Positions 48,490-60,940 of a stretch of 64,000 nucleotides of DNA are shown here, piece after piece. The stretch covers positions 61,688,605 through 61,752,604 of the forward strand of contig CP137666.1 of NCBI GenBank assembly GCA_037976565.1, written 5' to 3'. The translations under genes and the position numbers were made by a program. Numbering within the stretch: position 1 is the first letter of the stretch; the number at the start of each line of letters is the position of its first letter. The notes under the pieces are model-generated. The model made no database searches, had not been told where the DNA came from, and saw only the letters and a list, made by a program, of their open reading frames with translations. Source of the stretch: Mesocentrotus franciscanus (lineage: Eukaryota > Echinodermata > Echinoidea > Camarodonta > Strongylocentrotidae).

Positions 48490-49542
48490 CAGAGGCGGCG
48501 CACTCGGGGCACAGTGGCCCCCTTTCAAGTACCCCAAAAGTGCCCCTTTTTACATAGAAAAAGTGCCCCTTTAACTTTGCAAAAGTGCCCCTTTTCACCT
48601 ATGAAAAGTGCTCTTTTCATCTCTGGTGAATGCCCCTTTTCACCTCTAATAACTGCTTTTTTTATTTTGACACGTGCCCCTTATCCTTTCTAATAAGTTC
48701 TCTTTTTCCTTCTTATAAGTGCCTCTTCTCATAATTACCCCTTTTCATATCTGATAAGTGCCCCGTTTATTTTAACATGTGCCTCTTTTTCTTTTTGATA
48801 AGAGCCACTTCTACCTTCTCATAAAAGCCCCCTTTCACCTCCGATAACTTCCCCTATTGAAATCTGATGGTGCCCCTTTTGCGTCGACAAATGCCCATTT
48901 TCCATTCTCATAAGTGCCCTTTTTTGTCCCTGGTTAGTGCCTCTTCTCAGGTGTAAGAAGTGCCTCATTTTCTCCTCTGATAATTACCCTTTGTATTTTG
49001 ACACATGTTCCTTTTCTTTTCTAATTAGTGTCTTATCCCTTTCGATAAGTGTTCCCTTTTCCTCATCATTAAACGTGTCCCTAATTTAAAGTGATTAAGA
49101 GCAATTTCTCCCAAAGCTCGCTCACATTTATAGAAAAAATGATATAATTATGTTACTTATCAAAGGTCTTTTCAGTCTTCCGTTATGAGAATGTGCTTAT
49201 ACCCCCATCAGTATTGGTTATTTTTCCTCTTTATAAGATGTAATTTTTCGCACTAGCTGCCACCTCACAAATCTAAAATTTGCATCGCTCGCTCGCAAAT
49301 GAATATTCAGACCATAACACCCAACTGCAAAGTTTGATGCTAAAGCAATATCTTGTACGATAATGCATGTATAAAGAGAAACATATATTGAAATCATCCC
49401 TGATAATGTAATCATAATGTAGGGGTATATACCAATGTCTAAAAAATGGTGTGTTTTTGCCTTGAGGATTCCCTATGTAGGTGCCCTTTTTGTTGGTGCC
49501 CTTTTTGTTGGTGCCCCCCCCCCTACTTTGGAAGTCGCTCCG
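48490..49542 (+). mobile_element. TGCCCC-repeat DNA element, complete copy
   Basis: The ends CAGAGGCGGCGCACTC and (inverse) CAGGGGCGGCGGAGCG are inverted repeats. The flanking octamers atgtaaca (48482-48489) and atttaaca (49543-49550) match at 7 of 8. The first half is the aagtgccccttttcacctct tandem array. The second half is the unique block also found at 7130-7609. No transposase. The end sequence and 8-bp duplication suggest hAT or a relative. Confidence 0.65.
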
Positions 49543-51506
49543 CCGCCCCTGATTTAACATGACTTTTGATGGTATTTTAGTCTTGGTTTTTATTTAGTGA
49601 TTAAGTCTTCAGAATCTGACTCTGACTCTGAAGAAATACGGCTCAAATCTTCTAGTGGAATAAAACGAGTCAGGGACTGGGTGTGCATGCGCATGGAAAT
49701 AATGAAATAAAACAATTGAACTCTGTTTTAATTGGATATGGCACCTTTTTTCTCCTTCAAATTAAGGAAATTAAGGAAATTAAACCCTCTCTACAATTTG
49801 AAAATGGGCATATGAAATTGTGAAGCTTCAATCACTCTTAAAATTAAACTTCATAGGGCAATCCAATATCTAACAATTTCAGTCATGTGAAAACAGAGAA
49901 TTCTGAGGAACAGGATGGAACTTTGAAGAAGAAAAAGTGGACCAGAAAATTATTGATGTTTTGAAAGTTGAGATCTCTAAATTTATGTAACATAGCTCAC
50001 TATAGGCCTATAGTGATCTCAACTTTCTACAATAGATAAATTTCTTTCCATTCATCAGATTTTTTTCGTTGTTGACTTTAGTTTAACCCCCTTGGGCCAC
50101 ACCCTTTCCTTACCAACTCGATCCGAACCCTTTATATCTTACCAAGCACTCGACACTTGAATTGATCCCCCACCCTCCACGGCGCCACCATCCCGATCCC
50201 CATATGTATGTACCATACCTACCGGACCGTATACCACCAGGGCTAGCTAGGCTAGGGCCTAGGGCTAGGGCAGTACACGACGAATACGTACAAGTTTGAC
50301 GATTGTGTAACATTACGACGTATAGTAGTCCATGCAGAGCTATAACTAAAAGGACCTCAACTTCAAGCTGATGCCTGATGGTAAATATTCATTAATTAAT
50401 TGCTCTACTGTAGACTTTTAAGTTTTAACATCTCGAATGGGACATGAGAAGCTTTTTTTTTATAATGAGAGCGAGAGCGAGAGGAACATGGGTGAGTGGG
50501 ACGGTGACACTTTCAAATTCTTGCAACTGCCATGACTTACGAATTACGGAAGTAGGAGGTCCGTATTTCAACGTTGGGGGCTAGCCGAGTCGCCGGCCGG
50601 CCGGGAGTGCTGTACGTGTACCGAACTCTACTTATGCCTTACTTACTGGCTGTTGTCTATCTCATCGCCGCCGAGTGGCCCACATATTGCACATTCAGGT
50701 GCAAATTGAAAGCGGACAGTACCTAGGGCACAGGCGCAATCCCGGACCCCTCCCCCACTCAGTGTTATTTAGGGTACGCGTATGCTTGTTCCCTCATTTT
50801 TAAAGCACCCCCTATCAGAGGACTGCCAACATTTCCGAACCCCCCTTTCGCGGGCTTTTCGCGGGCTTTTCGCGGGCTTTTCCTGCCTTGGAGATCGACC
50901 CCTAAATCTGGAACACTGCTCAATGTACCCCCCTATCTATGATATTCAAAATATGTTATGACCCCCTTTTTGAATTTCTCAGGAGTCCAAAGAGAGAGAA
51001 AGAAAAAACACCCCCTTTTTAAAGAAATCTCCAGGTGAAAATTAATTCAAATACACCCCCTTTTTTTTACAATTCTCGGGCCGGACTTTGTCGCACGAAA
51101 AGTACCCCTTTACCGGACATTTTGGTAACACGCATGGTATCCTTCCGTTCTCGGAGTGGGGGGCCGGGGGCGCAATGCATTATGTTGCCAATGAAATTCG
51201 TTTGCTTTGACTTTGAGTTTGACTCTTCTTCTCTAGTTCTACACACTGTACATTTAATGTGCATGGCTGTCACGTCTGTGTTCGAGTATGATTAAATGTC
51301 TCACAGACGAATTAATATGATAAATTGCCAATCTTTTTCTTAATTCCTTTGACTTTGAGTTTGAGTTTGATATAAACTATACAAAAAGGTACCTAATACA
51401 AAGTTTTGGTATGGGGTCATGAATTTGGTTCAAATGAACATATTGGAAGCATATGCGATTTTACAATATCCAATGATCGTTGCCGCTGTTGAAATTGAGC
51501 CTAAAC
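49543..51506. other. Intergenic; short GC-rich repeats
   Basis: Three copies of ttcgcgggctt lie at about 50847-50882. The surrounding 50.73-51.17 kb is rich in acccccttttt words and flanked by a loose inverted pair (gcgcaatcccggacccctcc against the inverse of ccgggggcgcaatgc), possibly another element. No gene was recognised. Confidence 0.4.
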
Positions 51507-52098
51507 TAGACCGAAAATTCTGTCTCTTTCGTTCGTTAGCCTCTGATTTTGGTAGGGTCGGCTCCTCTCTTTATTGACAGAAGCCGACCATAGGCGCTCC
51601 TGTGCAAACGTTTTGGCCATTTATGGCCAAAGAACTTTGCCCAAAATACTCAATTTTAGCGGATTCATATCCGATGCATTTATGTTTGAAAATTAGGCCT
51701 AGCTAGGCTAATATATACATCGGTTCCACTTACTGTACCAGATTGACTGTATGATGCCTTTAATGGTCTTTTTTCTGGATTTTCATCGCCGAAATTGAGC
51801 TCCGTGTTCAAATTCTTGCAGCCGTATTTTAAACTGTTACTGCGCATGAAGGAAGATGACGTCATCCATTGACAGTAACAGTTTAAAATATGTATATTAG
51901 CCTAGGCCTAATTTTCAAACATAAATGCATCGGATATGAATCCGCTAAAATTGAGTATTTTGGGCAAAGTTCTTTGGCCATAAATGGCCAAAACGTTTGC
52001 ACAGGAGCGTTTATGGTCGGCTTCTGTCTCTAAAGAGAGGAGCCGACCCTACCCAAATCAGAGGCTAACGAACGAAAGAGACAGAAATTTTCGGTCTA
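51507..52098 (-). mobile_element. Mutator-like foldback MITE, copy 2 (592 bp), inverted
   Basis: Same family as 13845-14440, with the internal part in the opposite orientation. The ends are TAGACCGAAAATTC and AATTTTCGGTCTA, and the flanking 9-bp repeat agcctaaac is perfect (51498-51506 and 52099-52107). The shared internal frame here is 51680-51865 on the minus strand and differs by one residue (a lysine for an asparagine), so the copies are young. Confidence 0.8.
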
Positions 52099-52559
52099 AG
52101 CCTAAACATGCTAAAATGATGAAATTGTAAATAATAAACTCGATCTTTATGTTGTATAGCTCCCTCTCAAGACTGATATTACTTTAGCTTTAAAACAATG
52201 TTTCTTGACTACAATCGACCGATTTGCTATTCCCGTTCGGGAATTATATATCAGAACTGCATATTCTGAGATTTTCATGGTCGCATGCAGCTACCATGGA
52301 ATGGCCTTGCGCGCTATTTGAAATATTTTGAAATTTACCGGGAGCACCAGTTAATTTTTTATTATTCAATTTTTCGAAAGCAGAACTGCTTTAGGGGCTA
52401 AATTTCTTGTGTTTATAATACATCCACAGGGGCATCAAAATATCAAAATTTTAAAGAATTACTATCCATCCAATTTTCAAAATTTCCCAAAACTTTGCAT
52501 TACCTTTAATTATTAAACTAGTGAAATGAAACCTTAAAAACAAGCAGTTCTAAATTTAT

Positions 52560-53425
52560 AGTCTAAAAGTTGTAGTAAAAGAAAGTAGAAGAATCAGAAA
52601 AGTATACTGGTAACTGGTGATAGTTTGAACAAAATCGGACAAAAATAGGAAAGTTCTGGATTTAAAAAAATGTAATCTCTATACATAATGGAACTTCAAA
52701 TTGGCTGAATTGGTAATGTCTCTATGACATAGTGGCGGACAACTTTCCCATTTGTTCCAACGCACAAAATGCAGGGCTGTCAACTTTGGCTTTGGGGAAC
52801 TGCTTGCAGGGAGATTTTTTTTCTTCAGACGAACCAGCGTACTTGTATCGTATGCACATTTTTTTTTGCTAAAGGGAGGGGGGGTTGAGTAAAAAAGAAA
52901 ATTTTTAGTGCTCACTTTCACCCCTGTTGTTTCGATAGTTTTTTTTAATTTTGGTGCGGGAGATTTTCATTTTACACGTTTGGCGGGAGGTTTTTTCATG
53001 AACCGGGAGATTCTATATCGTCAACTGGAGAGCGGAAAGAAGGGCGTGGTGGCTGGAGAATGAGGGTGGTGGTGTGAGACTCCCTCCGAATGCGGGAGGG
53101 ATGACAGCCCTGCAAAATGGTATGACTTGGGATGGTCTTCTTTTTGGGAGACCTGTAATAAATATTCTCTCCATTATATATTTTGACTAGTGCCTCAGTC
53201 AAGGGTGAAGGCAATTGAAAGAAAAACATCAATTAGTGATATTTTTGTACACGACAAACAGGAAAGTTATCCGTCACTACGTCATATTCCAATGACAAAA
53301 TTGCCAATTTGAGATTTGCATAGCTGTACTACGCTGTAGTGATTTCATATTTCAAACAATCATAACTGTCTTATTACCATTGGTCTAATTTGTTTCAAAC
53401 TAGTCCACATCAAACGGCACATCCA
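52560..53425. mobile_element. Foldback MITE family F, copy 1, interrupted
   Basis: The arms pair: tggcggacaactttcccatt (about 52732-52751) against the inverse of caggaaagttatccgtcac (about 53261), and outward gaacaaaatcggac against the inverse of gtctaatttgtttc. A smaller element (52772-53112) is inserted between the arms. Related copies lie at 53632-55735 and 58490-59085. Confidence 0.5.
52772..53112. mobile_element. 341-bp element with CAGGGCTGTCA ends
   Basis: Perfect 11-bp terminal inverted repeats, cagggctgtca and tgacagccctg, flanked by the perfect 7-bp repeat caaaatg (52765-52771 and 53113-53119). The interior has several gggagat(t)tt words and no coding sequence. Confidence 0.75.
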
Positions 53426-53631
53426 GGATTTCAGGCCATTGATAGAGCCTCTCAACCAATGGCGTCTATGCTCATCAGAGCCCTGCATTGTAAACCTCCT
53501 GATCCAGAAAGCAATCTGTTACATATCTGCTTTGATTGCATTTAATATTGGCAGAATATGTGTAAAGCAGTAATTGGTTCAAGTCTAGTTTACCAAACAC
53601 TTGAATAATAATTTGTGTATACCGGTAGCTA

Positions 53632-55735
53632 GAAAAACAAGAGAAACAGAGCAAATAAAATTTGAGTAAAAATCGGATAACTAATAAGTATGAATAACTA
53701 CACACTGTATGGAACTTAGAAAATCACTACACAAATTGCCAATTTGGTTATCAGTTTGTTACGTCATTGCCTCACTATTTATCAATTGCTTTATATGATT
53801 TTATCCCATTAATTTCCCTTTTTATCCCCCAAAAAAAAAAATGATTTCCCCATGCGTATGCCCAGGTTATGTGATTGCATGATTTGTATCATACTGCGTG
53901 CATGACATTTCACAAAATCTTTTATGAACTTTGAAGAATTTATACTATTTTCCGAATACTGTGTATTCATAATCATTGATTTTAATATAAATAGTTTATC
54001 AAAGTTCACATTTTTGTCTCGCCTGCGTAGCAAAAAGCGAGACATAGGCGCCGCTTTTCTGGTTGCGGCGACGGCGGCGTCAACATCAAAACTTAACCTA
54101 AGGTTAAGTTTTTGAATTGTTAATATAATTTTGAAAGTATAAGGTCCTATTAAATGAAACGTGGACTAAAGGGTTATCAAGTATCCCCAATCATGTGAGG
54201 AAAATTTCAGGTCACGAAGTCAAGGTCAAAGGTCATTTCAGGTCAACAAACTTAGACTATGTTGTGGCATCATCATTAAAAACTTAACCTGAGGTTAAGT
54301 TTTTGAATTTGTAATATAATTTTGAAAGTATAAGTTCTTATTCAATGAAACTTAGACTAAAGGGTTATCAAGTATCCCCAATCATGTGAGTAGAATTTCA
54401 GCCCACTAGGTCAAGGTCAAAGGTCATTTCAGGTCAACAAACTTAACTATGTTGTGGCATCAGGCTAAGATTTTTTAATTGTTATCATAATTTTGAAAGT
54501 ATACATTCCTATTCCATGTAACTTGAACATAAGGGTTATCAAGTATCACCAATCATGTTATTAGTCTTTTAGGTGACAAAGTAAAGGTCAAATGTCATTT
54601 CAGGTCTGGAAACTTAGACTTTGTTGTGGCATCAACATCAAGATTTTGAAATTTTAGCATAATTTCAAAAGTGTTTGTTCAAATTCCATGAAACTTGTAC
54701 CCAAGGGCTATCAAGTATCACAAATCATGTGACACAAATTCCAGGTCACAAAGTCAAGGTCAAAGGTCATTTTAGGTCAGTAGACTTGGATTATGTTCTC
54801 AAAATTTAATATGAGAATTAATAAATAAATTGTTGTTATTTGTTCATATTTCATGAAAGTAAATATTCGAATCATTCGAGTACTTTCCCATGAATATTCT
54901 AATAGTAATTTTAGTATTCGATCCCAGGCCTAGTATATACATGATCAGTTACAGCTAGGTGACAATATTGATGTTTGGATAATATATATTGGATTATATC
55001 TCATAATAATGTTCTCATTATGCTAATGAGACGTGATGTGATGTAGATGGGCTCTACCTTCCAATTGTTTTTACACAAAGTGCTGAAAAATCCTCTTTTC
55101 TTAAAAAGTTTATTAGATAACTTTATTTGTAAATTACTGACAAGCATTGAAACATTTATAGTCTTACCCATACACTAAATCTCATTATATTGTATTCTTA
55201 TGATACAGTAAATAATTATTCTGATGATTCATAATCAATATTCACTTCAAAATGCTTATTATATTCAGAGGATTTCATTTTCGGGGGTCTGCAAATGGGC
55301 CACCCTGCCTATAAAAATAATGTCCCAACCTCAATTTTTCATCATATCGAATTGCGTAATGCCGAATTGCGTAATGCAGGCGAGACCGCCGAGGCGTTTC
55401 ACTTGTTCATGATTTAACTGAAAACAATTACTCTATTATTAGTGCATCCACACAAAAACATATTACTATCAAATATTATAACTTGGATGCTGGTGTGAGG
55501 GTATAAGATTTTTAGGGAAATTGAAAATTTATGTTATCAATATAAAGAAAGCAATTAGTGGATAGTGAGGCAATGACATCACAGACTCATGAGTGAGTTG
55601 CCAATTTGTCCTGTGATTTTCAAAGTTTTTCATGTAATTAAAATTTCATAACTTTCTTTTTAGTAATCCGAATTTGCTCAAACTTTTTTTGATTGGTTTG
55701 TCTGATTTTTCTGCTTCTATTGAAAGTAAGTTATT
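53632..55735. mobile_element. Foldback MITE family F, copy 2, split by a HINE-like insertion
   Basis: The left arm (53632-53797) pairs with the inverse of the right arm (55540-55735): for example acgtcattgcctcactattt against the inverse of gatagtgaggcaatgacatc, and agtaaaaatcggataact against the inverse of agtaatccgaatttgct. The element at 54015-55407 sits inside, so it arrived later. Confidence 0.5.
54015..55407 (+). mobile_element. Helentron/HINE-like element family A, copy 2 (complete)
   Basis: The 5' end tgtctcgcctgcgtagc forms a hairpin with gcgagac (54037-54043). The body has about four degenerate 165-200 bp units with caaggtcaaaggtcatttca. The 3' side has gcaggcgaga (55376-55385), the inverse of the 5' tctcgcctgc, followed by the small hairpin cgccgaggcg (55387-55396) and tttcacttgtt. 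One inverted repeat terminal and the other subterminal before a 3' hairpin is the asymmetric layout of Helentron-derived elements. It differs from copy 1 by scattered substitutions. Confidence 0.6.
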
Positions 55736-55849
55736 TTGGAGTGGACTTGCCCTTTAATTAAGGAGTACCCTGTATGAAGAAAATAGAGGATAACATTACA
55801 CGGCGCAAAAATTGCGCCCTATACATGAATGTACATTAGTGAGCTTTCG

Positions 55850-56100
55850 AAAACAGGACGATAGGCAAAGAATGTCCTTTGGCAAGACATTGATCTACAT
55901 TTGCCACACTCAAGTGACTCAACCCAGGTGATGTACATGTAAATGGGTACCTGGCAGGAATTATTTCCTTGAAATGCTAGAGCGCCGAAATGGCAGCCAT
56001 GCTACAGCCAGTGTAATAATCAGGAGCGCCAGGAGTGTCAAGTCTGACAGATATGAGTGCTATACAAGAACCCAATATGATTATTATTATTATTATGACA
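55850..56100 (+). repeat. SINE-like retroposon
   Basis: Contains aatgtcctttggcaagacat, caacccaggtgatg, aaatgggtacctggcagga and gagtgctatacaagaaccca, ending in (att)n. These blocks occur in this order in many marine animal SINEs as the conserved central domain and tail. The tRNA-like head is not clear. Confidence 0.5.
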
Positions 56101-56647
56101 CATGGAGTTTTGATTCTGATCTCAAGAGTCTCAGACAGAAAATAACTTCAAGTATACTTTGGTACTGTAGATTTAATTTCATTTTGTTTTCTTTAATTCC
56201 ACCCTTATTGAAAGACTCACAGGCCTTCAATGAGCAGGACTTTCCGAAGAGTCAGCTTCACTTGGATTATCAAGTTTGATGAGAGCCTAGGGTGACAGTC
56301 TGGTCACAAAAATATTTGGACTGGATCTTGTCAAGAGGAAGTGCCAGCTGGAGGCCCTCTAAATCCATTTTCACCCATTGTCTGTGGTACTTCACAGTAA
56401 CTGTCAGAAGTTCAGAACTAAAATACACTACCTGAGGAAGCTTGAATAATTGCAAACGGCTCTACAAATTACATTTACTTCTAATGGAGCTGTTCTGATC
56501 TGATGTAAAAGTACATGTCCGACTCTGACCCTGTACAGAGGTGGGAAAATATTAGAGAATTTGGATTTGGTTGGACATATTGAAAACTGAAATCACAAAG
56601 GTTGTGTTTGATTGGACGTTCTGACGAGAGAATCCTATGCCTTCACA

Positions 56648-58433
56648 ATGAGTGCCAAGTGGAATAACGTGAAAAGTGGTATGTTTGAATTTGTTCAAAT
56701 AATTTTTCATGCTCCTTAGTTCCCTAGTTCTGCTTATCTTTCTTACTTACTACCTGTCTGTCCCTCACACTCCTTAACTTATTTGACTGAGATCTATGTA
56801 GAGTCACATGATCCACCTTTGTTTTTACTCGGTTTTCTCTGTCCCCCCTCTTCTCTCTCTCTCTCTCTCTCTCTATTTCTTTTAAATAAGTGTGTATCAG
56901 AAATTAATGAAACTGTACATCAGTCTTACATAGCAGTAATCATACCCACATGTACTCATTTTAAATCACATATATATTATATATTTATTCACTAATTAAA
57001 ATTAAGAAATTCTTATTCTGAAGGAATTCTTGCATAAATTTTGCAGAGTACTCTTTTTTATTGATATGATATTTGGGGGGATGATTTGACCCTTAATGAA
57101 GATTTCAACTAAAAATGGGCAAATCATACTCGATACTTGATAGATCACCTTGTAGAGTTCTGGCTCTCAGCAGACATAAGTATCATCTGGATTCTTTTTC
57201 TGTATTCCTGGGTCCTAATTCCTGTCCATTGGAAAATATGTAATGTTAGCAACACATCTATTGTCAATTTGTCACTACTTAGGGTACACTACAATAGGGA
57301 TTTGATAGTCATGTATTTAGTTATTTCATTTCCTTTTCCTTTAAATCTGTCTGTTGTGTACTATGGTTTGTTCTTTAATTTTGTAGATCGAACAAAGACT
57401 TGGGTGCATTCTGCAGCAGCCTTGTCAGCAGGTCATGTTGTCTATAATGTCAAAGTAAGTAGATGTAAATGTGTATTTAAAATAGACATGTTTTTTAAAA
57501 CTTTTTTAAAACTTAAGTTAACCATTGGCCTACTGAATTCTATACAAAGTACATTTTGGCAATGGATTAAGAATGTCTTTGGATCAAAAATGGATTTTTA
57601 AAAAATGGATCCAAAATGTCAATGGATTACGAATTATCATTGAATTATAACTTAAGTGTTTAATTATAAAAGGAAAGGTATTGAAATAAATGTTTATAAA
57701 TAAGTGTTATCTGTTCATGCCTAAATGTTCAACAAGAAGATTTGAGTCTTAACGATTAGAAACAGAGAGAAATCATGCGGGTAACATTTTAAAGAAATCC
57801 CTATCATAACAAATATCTTTTTTGTGGAAATCGGTGTGATCGTGATATTTGTACTTGTACATTATATAATGATCGTAAATTGTATATAAGTGCATTGTAA
57901 ATGAGTGAAGTAAAGAGATAAAACTATAAAGGACATCGCCATCATATAACCATGAACTTTGTTTGTAACTTTGGTTATGTCTACATCTTCCAAAGGAAAA
58001 GTAATTCTGTTTAGATTGTTGTACGTCAGTCACACCACTAAACCAAATCCAAACTGACTGATTTTTGGCCTTTGGGGGTAATGCAGTTTTTTGTTTGGTT
58101 TGTAATTAATCTTGTATACAGGTTTTTTTGTAGGGCTCATTGACTGAAGTATTACATTATATGTTCTAATGTATTCAATATTTATATGTTACAATACTGT
58201 GATGTGAATTGAGATTTTCTTTTTCTAGATAATAGAAATTCTATATATATCTGTTTTATACAAATGAATCAATTCATTGTGCAGCCCATACTTTTAAGAA
58301 GGGATAATTGTTATGTACAGTAATTTGTGTTTTCCTCTGTTTTTAATATCTTCTCTGACAGTATCTGGGATCGGTAGAGGTATCAGCCCCCAAGGGAGCT
58401 GATATTGTGAAGGAAGCAGTGACTAAATTAAAG
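56648..58433 (+). CDS. GULP1: GULP1/CED-6-type PTB adaptor, first three coding exons (gene continues beyond window)
   Basis: Join 56648-56678, 57387-57454, 58362-58433, giving 57 codons so far. The start is supported by an in-frame TGA at 56609-56611. Exon 1 (MSAKWNNVKS) ends in phase 1 at the donor gtatgt. Exon 2 gives DRTKTWVHSAAALSAGHVVY before gtaagt. Exon 3 gives YLGSVEVSAPKGADIVKEAV and ends TKLK. The order KTW(x)H, GH(x)xY, (Y/F)LGS.EV..PKG and V(K/R)(D/E)AV.KLK is the start of the phosphotyrosine-binding domain in GULP1 and its fly and worm relative CED-6. These cytosolic adaptors bind NPxY motifs of engulfment receptors such as LRP1, Megf10/Draper and CED-1 during clearance of dying cells. 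The rest of the domain and the leucine zipper lie past the window. LDLRAP1 is a less good fit. Confidence 0.8.
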
Positions 58434-58489
58434 GTAAATATAGTTACCAACCATTTCTATTCCGGAGGAATGGTTCTTAAAGTTTTCCC

Positions 58490-59085
58490 TTTAAAGAGCA
58501 ATCAAACCCTTGTATTAAGTTGATGAAAGCAGAAAAATAACAGAAACAGAATGACAAAAGCTTGAAATGAATCGGACCAATAGTAAGGTAGTTATGAATG
58601 TTCGAAATATGAGATCACTAAGTCTATGCGAATCTCAAATTGGTAGTTTGGTCAGTGGATTGTGACGTAGGATGTGGATAACTCTCCCATTTGCCGTGTA
58701 CCAAAATATCACTAATTTCTGTTTTTCTCGTAAGTTCCTTCTCTCTTGGGGCACTACTCAAAATATATTATAGATAGCATATTATTATAGGTCCTCTAAA
58801 AAGAATAGACCGTCCTGAGACATGATTTTTTGAAAAATTTAAATTTTAGTCATTTTATATGATGGAACAGATGGGAAAGTAGTCCGGCACTACATCACAT
58901 TGGCATAACTGCTTCAGCCAACTTGAAGTGCCCATACGTATAGTGATTACAACTTTCAAAAATTTTAACTTTCTTATATTAAGTCAGATTTAAATGAAAC
59001 TTTCATTAGTTTGCTTCTCTGATTGTTCTGCTTTCTTTTAGAGTAGTTGTCTATTTGGGTTGAATTTCCTTTAAACCAGTTTCAT
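58490..59085. mobile_element. Foldback MITE family F, copy 3, downstream of GULP1 exon 3
   Basis: Left-arm blocks agcaatcaaaccc, aagcagaaaaat and atgaatcggaccaatag pair with the inverse of right-arm blocks cagatttaaatg, gattgttctgctttctttta and gggttgaatttcctttaaa. The interior has the ggataactctcccatttgcc motif shared with 52732. No coding sequence. Confidence 0.45.
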
Positions 59086-60940
59086 TTCTCTCATTTTCTG
59101 AAAATATCTGTGTAAAAGTGAGCAATAACGTCCTAATTTTGTCCTTGTAGATTCTTGTTTTTTTTAGCATAATAGCCTAAGATAGGTTAGCAGGTTTGGG
59201 TACATGTAAATATCATTAATGTACTCATGGTGACAGTACACACATTGTATTTAGATCTTTTATGACACTCCAATCCATGTACATACTACATGTACATTGT
59301 ACATGTTGGTGTAGTGGGATGGGGGGCTGCTGCTCCCTTAAGAATTTTGACATTACTGTTATATATAGCCAGCCTCTATACCATGCAGTTTCTTTCTCAC
59401 TGTAGAAAAGCATAAAACAAGTTTTCTTGCTTTGCTCGCAGAAATGGGAGTTGATATTTAGGGGAGAGACATCAGCCCCTGGCAATGTTGTCATGTGTGC
59501 CTAATACTTAAAGATCAGGTTCATTGATTTTAAAAACTAACTTTATTGTCATTATTGCAAAGGTAACACTTTGATTTGACAAGGTTATCAAAATTCCATG
59601 CTCGGAAACATTCGAAGTAATGATTATTATCAATTACAAAACTCTTAAATACAGCCCGACATAGCACCTGAAATGCTCTCCGATCGCTGCTGAGATGTGT
59701 GACGTCACATGTTGAACATGATTTGCACAAGCAGACGATGTCCCATGACATCTTACACATTTTCAGTGCCTGTTTCGTCGACTTCTCTTCAGTTATTTCT
59801 CTTACTTCACTACCGTCAGACTAAATGTTTAATCTATTGCCTCACTCTAAACCCCGCGCATGGTATTATTTTGATGAAAAATGCAGCGATAAAAAAATAA
59901 AGGAATCCGTAGCTTGTAAACAAAATAAGACGCCATTGTATTTTCAGCTGCATACACCGCGGTATGTTCGGCGTTTCAAGAGGGAACAAATGCGTCCATG
60001 CTTTTATTCCAGGGGTTTTAAATTTGAAAGTGTGGTTTCTTTGATTGTTCATTAACCCCTATCCTGTGTATTTACAAACAAAAGAATTTAGTTATCAGAA
60101 TCGGGTCATATCCCTTTTGAATGGTGTAAAATTCCATCACATTTATAAACACTAAACTCATTATAATTTGAGAAATAATAGCATTGCAATTATGTTCATT
60201 CTTTATGGGATGTCGTCTGCTTGGGCAGGATTAGTTCATATTGTGACGGCATTAAAACATCGTTATTTTTCTGGCGAATCTCTCGCATATCCCAGATGCT
60301 ATGGAGGTGGTTTTATTTGTATTTTTATAAATCATCCGATTTGAAGTTGACCTACAACTTGTACGATGGCCATCTATTAGCTTACCAGTTTCTAGTAATA
60401 TGTTATTTGCCATATTTGTGATTTTCTTTGAACCCGCACTTTAACATTCAGAAAACAGAAAGATCAGAGAATAATATTGAATAACTTGGTGGAAGTTTTG
60501 GAAACATTTTATAAGGTTGAAGTTGTTATGAAGTCCTGCATTACATGTTCAGTGTACTTTCTAGCACATGTTCTACAAGGGTGTTTGAAAATATATCAAT
60601 GAATCACGTAATCTAGCAAATGTAATTAAATTAAACATGCTTACCGGTACATTGGTCATGGTGTTCCTTTTACACTAGTGCAGCAGTAAATGTTCAATGC
60701 TATACACTCTACATGTAGGTTGAGGCAGGGAAAAAAATATTTAAAATGGGATACTTTTCAAGCTTGCTTGCATGAAAATAACACTCTTTAATTTGTTTTG
60801 CATTGAACTCTATGCAAATTTTTGGGGGCTCTTTTATGACTTTCAGGGGCTATTTTTGGCATTTTGGGGGCAAATTTGCCCCGAGCCCCTGTGTATTTTT
60901 TGCCCATAAGTGACTTTGCTTTATTGGCTGAATTCTTTTT
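59086..60940. other. Probable GULP1 intron, nothing recognised
   Basis: No further exon of the phosphotyrosine-binding domain was found. Near 60820-60900, gggggctcttttatgacttt ... gccccgagcccctgtgt resembles the ends of the element at 40952. Otherwise AT-rich. Confidence 0.4.
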
